Shown in pieces: positions 1 to 4,949 of a stretch of 6,170 bases of DNA (positions within the stretch are counted from its first letter, which is position 1; every line of letters begins with the position of its first letter). The stretch is from NCBI GenBank assembly GCA_964482615.1, contig CAYZYK010000029.1, forward strand, positions 1 through 6,170, in the 5' to 3' direction. Below the pieces are notes generated by a model that was not told the origin of the DNA, searched no databases, and saw only the letters and a list, made by a program, of their open reading frames with translations. Position numbers and translations under genes: made by a program. This DNA is from CAYZYK01 sp964482615 (GTDB lineage: Bacteria > Patescibacteriota > Minisyncoccia > Minisyncoccales > CAYZYK01).

Positions 1-106
1 TTTCATTTAAACTATAAACAGGAATATTTGTTTTACCAACAAGATCCTTTATGGGAATTCTTTCTCCTGTATCAGCTCGAGCAATAAGAGTATCTCCCGT
101 AAGGCA
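1..106 (-). other. Start of an intein inserted in DnaB (N-terminal splicing block), truncated by the window edge
   Basis: At codon 400 (TGC, 106-104) the protein stops matching DnaB and reads CLTGDTLIARADTGERI, then PIKDLVGKTNIPVYSLNE. This matches intein splicing block A: a catalytic Cys1 followed by xxGDTLI and a Hint-type beta segment (IPIKDL, IPVYSLN). The insertion point, directly after RESG in the conserved LSDLRESG motif, is the site used by the well-known cyanobacterial Ssp DnaB intein. Only 35 residues are visible. It cannot be seen whether the element is a mini-intein or carries a homing endonuclease, whether it keeps blocks B, F and G (His-Asn then Ser or Cys), or whether it is split. 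In a full intein the segment would excise itself after translation and rejoin DnaB. Confidence 0.93.
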
Positions 107-1303
107 ACCTGATTCACGAAGATCAGACAATCTGGGAATCTTCGGGGTTCGTTGCTCTACTGCTCTTGATAACTGTGATAAAACCAAAACAGGGATTTCA
201 AGTTCTTTGGCTAGTGATTTGAGGGCTTTTGAATTTTGAGTTACCTGTTGTACGGCACTTTGGCGAGAATCAATAGGATCCATTAATTGTAAATAATCAA
301 CTACTATTAAGGCTAATCCTTTTTCTGCTTGTAATCTCCTTGCCATAGCTCTCATCTGTAAAATATTTGAGGAGGCAATATCATCAATAAAGATAGGAGC
401 TTCAGATAAAACAGCCATGGCTTGTTGTATTCTTTCAAAATCATTATCTTCTCCTTTATCAGATAACCTTCCTGTCCTCAGGCGCCAAAGATCAATGTTT
501 GCTTGAGCAGCAATTAAACGATCAATAATTTGATCTTTTGACATCTCCAAGCTAAATATTCCAACTGGTTTTGATTCGTGAATAGCAATATTCCTTGCAA
601 TATCAACAGCCATAGCACTTTTACCCAGAGAAGGTCTTGCAGCTAAAATTACAAGATCAGATTTTTGTAATCCGGCTAAAATATTATCTAGGTCTCGGAA
701 ACCTGTTGCTGTCCCTCTCAAACCTTCTTTGTTTTTTGAGAGTTGATCTATTCTTTCAAAGGTTTCTTCCAAAACTTCACTTACTGGTAAGAAGCTTTGG
801 GTTAAAGATTTTTGACCAATACTGAATATTCTTTTTTCTGCTTTATCTAACAAACTATCTACATCTTCTGCTTCATCAAAGGCTAATTGGCCGATTTCGC
901 TTGAGGCTGCCATTAGCTCCCTTAGAACTTTTTTTCTTCTGACTATTTTAGCGTAATTTAAAACATGACTTGCTGTGGGAATAGAGTTTATTAAAGAAGT
1001 TAGATAAGCACGGCCCCCAATCTCTTCTAGTTGTTTTTTCTCTTTTAATCTGCTCGAAACAGAAAGAATATCTATTGGCTCTCTTTTTTGGAAAAGATCT
1101 ATTGCTGATTCATAAATCTGCTGGTGCTTTTTTTTATAAAAATCTTCAGGTTTTATTAAATCAGCTATTTTTTCAATAGCTGATTTATCAATCATTAAAC
1201 AACCAAGCAAGCTTTGTTCTGCCTCTATATTTTGGGGAGGTAAGCTGTTTGGTAACTCAGATTTTGAAGATTTATTCTCTGGCATAGAAAATTTGTTTAT
1301 CAT
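1..1303 (-). CDS. dnaB: Replicative DNA helicase DnaB, N-terminal extein plus start of intein (partial)
   Basis: DnaB is the hexameric 5'-3' helicase that unwinds DNA at the replication fork. The reading frame runs leftward from ATG at 1303-1301 and is still open at position 1. Residues about 20-120 form the DnaB N-terminal helical domain, starting at LPPQNIEAEQSLLG. The RecA-like ATPase core follows, with Walker A ARPSLGKS (222-229), SLEMS (251-255), Walker B IVVDYLQLM (333-341, Asp336) and SQLSRAVE (376-383). The conserved KIPRLSDLRESG ends at residue 399. Ordinary DnaB would continue with SIEQDADV or similar; here an intein starts at Cys400. The first in-frame ATG after an upstream stop is at 1303; ATG at 1285 (Met7) is an alternative. 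No clear Shine-Dalgarno site precedes either. The C-terminal extein and the rest of the intein lie outside the window. Family assignment is near certain. Confidence 0.97.
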   Translation of the reverse strand, partial: MINKFSMPENKSSKSELPNSLPPQNIEAEQSLLGCLMIDKSAIEKIADLIKPEDFYKKKHQQIYESAIDLFQKREPIDILSVSSRLKEKKQLEEIGGRAYLTSLINSIPTASHVLNYAKIVRRKKVLRELMAASSEIGQLAFDEAEDVDSLLDKAEKRIFSIGQKSLTQSFLPVSEVLEETFERIDQLSKNKEGLRGTATGFRDLDNILAGLQKSDLVILAARPSLGKSAMAVDIARNIAIHESKPVGIFSLEMSKDQIIDRLIAAQANIDLWRLRTGRLSDKGEDNDFERIQQAMAVLSEAPIFIDDIASSNILQMRAMARRLQAEKGLALIVVDYLQLMDPIDSRQSAVQQVTQNSKALKSLAKELEIPVLVLSQLSRAVEQRTPKIPRLSDLRESGCLTGDTLIARADTGERIPIKDLVGKTNIPVYSLNE

Positions 1304-1352
1304 CTTTATTTCTATCAGAAATAATGTTTTTTTTCAAGCTTCCTTTTTTAAC

Positions 1353-1381
1353 TTGACAACAATTTGAATTTGACATACCTT
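1353..1381 (+). promoter_or_regulatory. Candidate sigma70-type promoter of the ankyrin gene
   Basis: A perfect -35 TTGACA (1353-1358) is followed after 17 nt by TACCTT (1376-1381), a poor -10. This layout matches the much better promoter of the next gene (TTGACA, 17 nt, TACAAT). An alternative is the second TTGACA (1369-1374) with TACTGT (1391-1396) at 16 nt. The sequence does not decide between them. Confidence 0.45.
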
Positions 1382-1410
1382 ATATTAAACTACTGTTCCT
1401 TTCAACTTAA

Positions 1411-1425
1411 CTTCCAGAAAGGAAG
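1411..1425 (+). promoter_or_regulatory. Shine-Dalgarno site of the ankyrin gene inside a small hairpin
   Basis: AAAGGAAG (1418-1425) lies 5 nt before ATG 1431 and is a strong ribosome binding site. CTTCC (1411-1415) can pair with GGAAG (1421-1425) around an AGAAA loop, so part of the site could be masked by a 5-bp stem. The pairing is exact. A regulatory effect is inference, and the stem may be too weak to matter. Confidence 0.55.
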
Positions 1426-1430
1426 ATAAA

Positions 1431-1775
1431 ATGAGGACTGTATCCCACGGGCATTCCCAAAGAAAAACTTCTTTTTCTATTCATGCTTCTTTTTTGCCGC
1501 TTTTGCATCGACTAATAATAGAAGGTAGAACAGTTTCTGCTAAACTTTTAATAGAATCAGGGGAAATAGATGTTAGCGAACCAGAACCCACTCACAAAAA
1601 CACACCTCTACATTTTGCTGCAGCTTTTGGGAGAGAAAAAATAGCAAGAATATTAATTGAAGCTGGCGCTGATCTGAGAATTAAAAATGATCATGGAATG
1701 ACCCCTATCGATTACGCCAAAAAATGTAATCATCTCAGAATTGCTGAAATTATTCAAAAACATCTTCCCCAATAA
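1431..1775 (+). CDS. Small ankyrin-repeat protein, 114 aa
   Basis: Ankyrin repeats are protein-binding scaffolds of paired helices. The clear repeats are at residues about 56-88, with TPLHFAAAFG, ARILIEAGADL and a KNDHG turn, and about 89-112, with GMTPIDYAKK and LRIAEIIQKH. A degenerate repeat lies at about 21-50 (LLHRLIIEGRTVSAKLLIESG). The first 20 residues are polar and basic. No signal peptide or membrane segment is seen, so it is probably cytoplasmic. The start ATG 1431 is fixed by a strong Shine-Dalgarno site 5 nt upstream. A terminator begins right after the stop codon, so the gene is a single transcription unit. The ligand is unknown: ankyrin repeats show binding capacity, not a reaction. 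At 2.5-3 repeats it is a minimal ankyrin domain with no enzymatic partner attached. Confidence 0.9.
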   Translation: MRTVSHGHSQRKTSFSIHASFLPLLHRLIIEGRTVSAKLLIESGEIDVSEPEPTHKNTPLHFAAAFGREKIARILIEAGADLRIKNDHGMTPIDYAKKCNHLRIAEIIQKHLPQ

Positions 1776-1776
1776 C

Positions 1777-1806
1777 CCCCACGTAATTTATCGTGGGGCT
1801 TTTCTT
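1777..1806 (+). terminator. Intrinsic terminator after the ankyrin gene
   Basis: CCCCACG (1777-1783) and CGTGGGG (1792-1798) form a perfect 7-bp GC-rich stem with an 8-nt AT loop. They are followed by CTTTTCTTT. The hairpin begins two bases after the stop codon at 1773-1775. Confidence 0.88.
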
Positions 1807-1814
1807 TATCACTC

Positions 1815-1843
1815 TTGACAATATAATATATATGTGATACAAT
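1815..1843 (+). promoter_or_regulatory. Strong sigma70-type promoter of the 93-aa gene
   Basis: TTGACA (1815-1820, perfect -35) is followed after exactly 17 nt by TACAAT (1838-1843, 5 of 6). TGA directly upstream of the -10 gives an extended -10 (TGn). Transcription should start near 1850, leaving a leader of about 48 nt. This is the best promoter in the window. Confidence 0.85.
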
Positions 1844-1876
1844 AGAAAAGAATCAAAGAGTTGTTCTTTAACTTTT

Positions 1877-1892
1877 TTCCCAGGAAGGGGAG
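1877..1892 (+). promoter_or_regulatory. Shine-Dalgarno region of the 93-aa gene with a possible masking hairpin
   Basis: The purine run AGGAAGGGGAG (1882-1892) ends 5 nt before ATG 1898 and is a strong ribosome binding site. TTCCC (1877-1881) can pair with GGGGA (1887-1891), including one G-U pair, around an AGGAA loop. The geometry matches the stem before the ankyrin gene. A regulatory role is inference. Confidence 0.6.
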
Positions 1893-1897
1893 CGAAA

Positions 1898-2179
1898 ATG
1901 ATGTATCCGCTCCAAGAAAGAGGCAGCGCGGTGGTTGTTGCAGACACCGGCCATGTTGTGGGTCTGAGAGACTATAACACAGGAAACATTGTTTTCTATC
2001 CTGTGTTGTGTGAGGGATGTGAGGGGAACGGAGAAATCGGCCCCGAACATCCACTGACTCACATCGGTCGTCTCCTGGAAGAGGTAGAAGAGATCCGCGA
2101 CAACGACCCCGTCCAAGCACAAGAGCTCACCCAGAGAGCCCGGCATCTTCTGCACACAAGAAGAGCCATCGGGTTCTAA
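1898..2179 (+). CDS. Unrecognised small protein, 93 aa, GC-rich gene
   Basis: I do not recognise this protein. Residues about 9-36 (AVVVADTGHVVGLRDY, then NTGNIVFYPV) look like short beta strands with Gly/Asn turns. A single CEGC pair (38-41) sits in a Gly- and Glu-rich turn and is only half of a usual zinc ribbon. Residues about 53-86 look like two amphipathic charged helices (LTHIGRLLEEVEEI and QAQELTQRARHLL). No signal peptide or membrane segment is seen. Start ATG 1898 is chosen for its spacing to the Shine-Dalgarno site; ATG 1901 is the next codon and also possible. Strong promoter, Shine-Dalgarno site and terminator all point the same way, which supports a real gene over the opposite-strand frames. 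About 54% of its bases are G or C (151 of 282), far above its AT-rich neighbours, and codons such as CTC, CGC and CCC are common. This suggests transfer or different selection. Confidence 0.82.
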   Translation: MMYPLQERGSAVVVADTGHVVGLRDYNTGNIVFYPVLCEGCEGNGEIGPEHPLTHIGRLLEEVEEIRDNDPVQAQELTQRARHLLHTRRAIGF

Positions 2180-2189
2180 CCCAATCTAA

Positions 2190-2234
2190 ATGCCCACGGC
2201 GTTTTGCATTTACGCCGTGGGCATGCTTTTTTTT
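2190..2234 (+). terminator. Very strong intrinsic terminator after the 93-aa gene
   Basis: ATGCCCACGGCGT (2190-2202) pairs perfectly with ACGCCGTGGGCAT (2212-2224), giving a 13-bp stem with a 9-nt loop. GC and eight T residues (2227-2234) follow. It ends just before the stop codon of the convergent cysS gene at 2236. Read from the cysS side the stem is followed only by TTTAGATTGG, so it would be a weaker terminator in that direction. Confidence 0.95.
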
Positions 2235-2235
2235 G

Positions 2236-3627
2236 TTAAAATGGTCTAACTTCGGGACCTTTTTTTGTATCTTTAATCTTGTATCCTAAACATTCAATCT
2301 CTCTTCTTGTTCCGTCTGCTTTTTGCCAGTTTCCTTTTTTTCTTTGTTTTTCTCTTTCTTTAACTAGCATGGATACTTTTTTTGGTATTTTTTCTTTTTT
2401 TTCAGAAGGAAATAAAAAACCAAATACTTTATCAATCTCTTTTAAAAAGTTTAAAATATTTTTAGCGTCTTTTTTGTTTAGTTTTTTCTCATCAATAAGT
2501 TTATTTGTTTTACTTATTAAATCAAACAAAGAAGCTAAAGCTGATGGAGTATTAAAATCATTTTCCATGGCTTTTCTGAATTTATCTTTCGCTTCAAATA
2601 ATAAATTCTTAGCGTCTTTTTCTTTTATCTTTGCATCTGCTTTTTTTAATCTTCCCCTGAATTCATCAATTTTATTCAAATCTTTTTTAATTTGGTTTAA
2701 TTCATTTTCATTGTAATCAATAGGGGAGCGGTAATGAGATTTTAAAACGAATAATCTCAATTCTCGAGAAGAGTGTTCTTTGAGAAAATCGCGCATGGTA
2801 ATAAAATTACCCAATGATTTTGACATTTTTTTACCCTCAACTGTTAAAAACCCAGAATGCAACCAGTATTTAACTAAAGGTTTTTTATCAGAGATAGATT
2901 CCATTTGGGCTATTTCTGCTTCATGATGAGGAAAAATTAAATCTTGTGCTCCACCATGAATATCATATTGGGGTCCGAAAAAATTCTCTGTTATTGCTGT
3001 ATCTTCTATATGCCAACCGGGCCTTCCTTCAAACCAAGGACTTTTCCATTTGGGTTCTCCTTTTTTTGATTTTTTCCATAAACAAAAATCTCCTTTATTT
3101 TTCTTCTCTTTTGTTTCATCAATTCGAGAAACAGCATCTTCTGCTTTGAGAGCTGTTCTACCAGACAATTTACCATAATCTTTAAACTTTCCAATATTAA
3201 AATAGATACCATCTTCAATTTGATAAGCCAGACCCTTCTTTATTAATCTCTCTGTTTGTGAAATTATTTTCTTTATGTAATTTGTTGCCTTAGCGTACTT
3301 TGTCACACTGTTTATCCCTAAAGATTTCATGTCTTTTAAATATTCTTTTGTGAACTTATCTGCTATTTCTTTTTGAGTTTTATTTTTCTCTTTTGCTCTT
3401 TTTATTATTTTATCATCAATGTCTGTTATATTCTGTAAGTAAAAAACGCTATATTCTTTTTGTTTCAAGTACTTTGCTATCATATCAAAAACAATGTATG
3501 TTCTTGCGTGGCCAATATGGGAAAAGTCATAGACGGTTGGCCCACAAACAAACATCTCAACTTTTTCTTTCTTTCTTGGTTTGAAAACCTCTTTTTTTGA
3601 AGATAAAGTATTTAAAATTTTAAGCAT
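2236..3627 (-). CDS. cysS: Cysteinyl-tRNA synthetase
   Basis: This class I aminoacyl-tRNA synthetase activates cysteine with ATP and charges tRNA-Cys in the cytoplasm. At 463 aa it is full length; E. coli CysRS has 461. The Rossmann catalytic domain carries FVCGPTVYD (26-34), HIGH (37-40), GWHIE (204-208) and KMSKS (267-271). The C-terminal part is helical and lysine-rich and ends with the usual GYKIKDTKKGPEVRPF tail. Known family zinc ligands in E. coli numbering are Cys28, Cys209, His234 and Glu238. Cys28, His234 and Glu238 are present at identical positions, but residue 209 is Asp (codon GAT, 3003-3001). The start ATG 3627 lies 6 nt after the stop of the phosphatidyltransferase gene and has no Shine-Dalgarno site, which suggests co-transcription and perhaps translational coupling. 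Confidence 0.97.
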   Translation of the reverse strand: MLKILNTLSSKKEVFKPRKKEKVEMFVCGPTVYDFSHIGHARTYIVFDMIAKYLKQKEYSVFYLQNITDIDDKIIKRAKEKNKTQKEIADKFTKEYLKDMKSLGINSVTKYAKATNYIKKIISQTERLIKKGLAYQIEDGIYFNIGKFKDYGKLSGRTALKAEDAVSRIDETKEKKNKGDFCLWKKSKKGEPKWKSPWFEGRPGWHIEDTAITENFFGPQYDIHGGAQDLIFPHHEAEIAQMESISDKKPLVKYWLHSGFLTVEGKKMSKSLGNFITMRDFLKEHSSRELRLFVLKSHYRSPIDYNENELNQIKKDLNKIDEFRGRLKKADAKIKEKDAKNLLFEAKDKFRKAMENDFNTPSALASLFDLISKTNKLIDEKKLNKKDAKNILNFLKEIDKVFGFLFPSEKKEKIPKKVSMLVKEREKQRKKGNWQKADGTRREIECLGYKIKDTKKGPEVRPF

Positions 3628-3633
3628 AATATT

Positions 3634-4257
3634 TTAATTATGTTTTTGATTAAGAGAGTTTTGAAAATCTAACCACTGGAAAATAATACTCAAGAAACTA
3701 AAAACAACTGAAAATAAAATTAAAACAATGGAAAAATCGGAAACAGAGGAAGGCCATCTTAAAAGAATTAATCCAAAAGCAACAGAATGTAAAACCATTT
3801 TAGTTTTAGCAAAGATATTAGCTTCAATTGTTTTATTTGCCCTTACTTTATAATAAACAGCGTCAAAGATTGCAATTAATTTTGGGACGAGAACAAAAAG
3901 CAAAATTGAGAAATAATGTTGAAACAAGCTGAAAATAGCAACAGGCAAGATTAAAACTTTATCTCCTATTGGATCAAGCAAAGCCCCCAGTTTAGTTTTT
4001 TTATTTAAAGCTCGAGCCACAGAACCATCAAAAAGATCCAAACCTAAACCCAAACAAAAAACCCCAACCACCAAAAACTTATAACTGAAATCAAAAATTA
4101 ACAAAAGGAATAAAGTTACCCCCACAAAGATTTTAAAAACGCTTAAATGATTAGGGAGAATACTTTTTGGCCAAAATCTTTTAATAAAGAAAAATAAGAT
4201 TTTATCTCTCCAATAATCAATTCTTTCTAAGAATTTTTTAAAAACACCAATAATCAT
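3634..4257 (-). CDS. CDP-alcohol phosphatidyltransferase family protein (PgsA-like)
   Basis: This integral membrane enzyme family transfers a phosphatidyl group from CDP-diacylglycerol to an alcohol such as glycerol-3-phosphate. The diagnostic signature, D-x2-DG-x2-AR-x8-G-x3-D-x3-D, is complete at residues 74-99: Asp74, Asp77, Gly78, Ala81, Arg82, Gly91, Asp95 and Asp99. The aspartates bind the divalent metals. Hydrophobic segments at about 40-58, 60-76, 100-125, 150-166 and 175-195 fit the usual six-helix membrane fold. At 207 aa the length is normal. The acceptor alcohol (glycerol-3-phosphate, inositol phosphate or other) cannot be read from these motifs, so no gene symbol is given. It is the first gene of a two-gene unit with cysS. 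ATG 4257 lies only a few bases after a likely transcription start and has no Shine-Dalgarno site. Confidence 0.92.
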   Translation of the reverse strand: MIIGVFKKFLERIDYWRDKILFFFIKRFWPKSILPNHLSVFKIFVGVTLFLLLIFDFSYKFLVVGVFCLGLGLDLFDGSVARALNKKTKLGALLDPIGDKVLILPVAIFSLFQHYFSILLFVLVPKLIAIFDAVYYKVRANKTIEANIFAKTKMVLHSVAFGLILLRWPSSVSDFSIVLILFSVVFSFLSIIFQWLDFQNSLNQKHN

Positions 4258-4269
4258 ACTATTTTATAA

Positions 4270-4291
4270 ATTGTAGCAAATTAAACTATTT
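4270..4291 (-). promoter_or_regulatory. Candidate extended -10 promoter for the phosphatidyltransferase-cysS unit
   Basis: On the minus strand TGCTACAAT gives an extended -10 (TACAAT at 4275-4270). The -35 is poor; the best fit at 17-nt spacing is TTTCAA just upstream. Transcription would begin near 4263, leaving only about 6 nt before ATG 4257. Confidence 0.5.
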
Positions 4292-4320
4292 TTTGAAAGT
4301 AAATTTAACTTTTCCTTATC

Positions 4321-4349
4321 TTGAATTTAGAAGAAGAATAAGATAAAAT
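4321..4349 (+). promoter_or_regulatory. Candidate sigma70-type promoter for the membrane protein-dnaX unit
   Basis: TTGAAT (4321-4326) and TAAAAT (4344-4349) are separated by 17 nt. Transcription would start near 4356, about 30 nt before the TTG start codon. A 7-bp inverted repeat, TTATCTT (4316-4322) and AAGATAA (4340-4346), overlaps both promoter boxes. It could be an operator or a chance product of the AT-rich sequence. Confidence 0.55.
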
Positions 4350-4384
4350 GAAATAATTTCCACAAAATAATTTATTGATTTAAC

Positions 4385-4945
4385 TTGATTGCTGAAATTA
4401 AAACATTTCTTCTTGCCATGACCCCGATAGGGGAACTGCGAGCTGCTATTCCAATAGGAATAACTCTTTATAACCTGAATAGATTTTTAGTTTACACAAT
4501 AGCAGTGATAGGTAACTTGGTACCGGTAGTTTTTCTCCTTCTTTTTTTGGGTCCTGTATCTTCTTTTCTTTCTAAAAAATTTAAGATTTTTGAAAGTTTC
4601 TTTGCTTGGTTATTTGAAAGAACCAGAAGAAGATACAACCCTAAGATTAAAAAATACGGTACAACAGCTTTGCCCTTTTTTGTTGCCTTACCCTTGCCTG
4701 TAACTGGTGCTTGGACGGGATCTTTAATTGCTTTTTTGTTTGGAATACCCTTCAAAAAAGCTTTTCTTTCAATAACTACAGGGGTTATAATGGCTGCTGT
4801 AATAGTCCTTTTAGCTACTGAGGCTGGAATTACTGTTGAAAAATATTTTGGTTGGCAAACATTAATCGGTGTTTTGTTGACAATAAGTTTTCTTTGGTTA
4901 ATGTATAATAAGAGAAAAAAAAGAACCACAGAAAACCTTTCTTGA
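4385..4945 (+). CDS. Sm_multidrug_ex (COG2426) family integral membrane protein
   Basis: The 186-aa protein has the hallmarks of the small multidrug export family (PF06695). These are TPIGELRAAIPIGI (13-26), GNLVPVVFLLLFLGP (43-57), and KYGTTALPFFVALPLPVTGAWTGSLIA (90-116, given from 90 to 116 because it is long; key part ALPLPVTGAWTG). Hydrophobic helices lie at about 34-60, 94-121, 124-146 and 157-174, with a basic loop at 79-90 and a basic C-terminal tail. Despite the family name, export activity is not established for most members, so function is uncertain. An in-frame stop lies at 4376-4378, so the start is either TTG 4385 or ATG 4418 (Met12). TTG is preferred because family members usually have about ten residues before TPIGELR. 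No Shine-Dalgarno site is seen. The stop codon is 4 nt from dnaX, so the two are probably co-transcribed. Confidence 0.88.
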   Translation: MIAEIKTFLLAMTPIGELRAAIPIGITLYNLNRFLVYTIAVIGNLVPVVFLLLFLGPVSSFLSKKFKIFESFFAWLFERTRRRYNPKIKKYGTTALPFFVALPLPVTGAWTGSLIAFLFGIPFKKAFLSITTGVIMAAVIVLLATEAGITVEKYFGWQTLIGVLLTISFLWLMYNKRKKRTTENLS

Positions 4946-4949
4946 AATT

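Larger units (their letters stand above)
1304..1430. other. Divergent intergenic region between dnaB and the ankyrin gene
   Basis: This 127-nt AT-rich spacer separates dnaB (leftward) from the ankyrin gene (rightward). The rightward half holds two TTGACA boxes (1353-1358 and 1369-1374), a TATATT element (1381-1386) and the ankyrin-gene leader. Toward dnaB only a weak pair is visible, TTGAAA (1405-1400) and TATAAG (1384-1379) with 15-nt spacing, so the dnaB promoter is not firmly located. Confidence 0.6.

Noticed and set aside
51..825. Plus-strand frames of 62 aa at 51-239 and 637-825
   Set aside because: Both lie opposite unambiguous dnaB coding sequence.
1379..1405. Possible dnaB promoter on the minus strand (TTGAAA, 15 nt, TATAAG)
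   Set aside because: The spacing is too short, the boxes are only partial matches, and it overlaps the ankyrin-gene leader. It is too weak to annotate as a feature.
1809..2155. Overlapping minus-strand open frames across the 93-aa gene (103, 95 and 65 aa)
   Set aside because: Promoter, Shine-Dalgarno site and terminator all serve the plus strand, and the minus frames have none of these. They are shadows of the GC-rich coding sequence.
2279..2716. Plus-strand 145-aa open frame rich in Phe and Ser opposite cysS
   Set aside because: It is the antisense of lysine-rich cysS codons (AAA and GAA read as TTT and TTC). There is no promoter or Shine-Dalgarno site.
4492..4929. Minus-strand 145-aa open frame opposite the membrane protein gene
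   Set aside because: The plus strand encodes a clear Sm_multidrug_ex family protein, so this is an antisense shadow.
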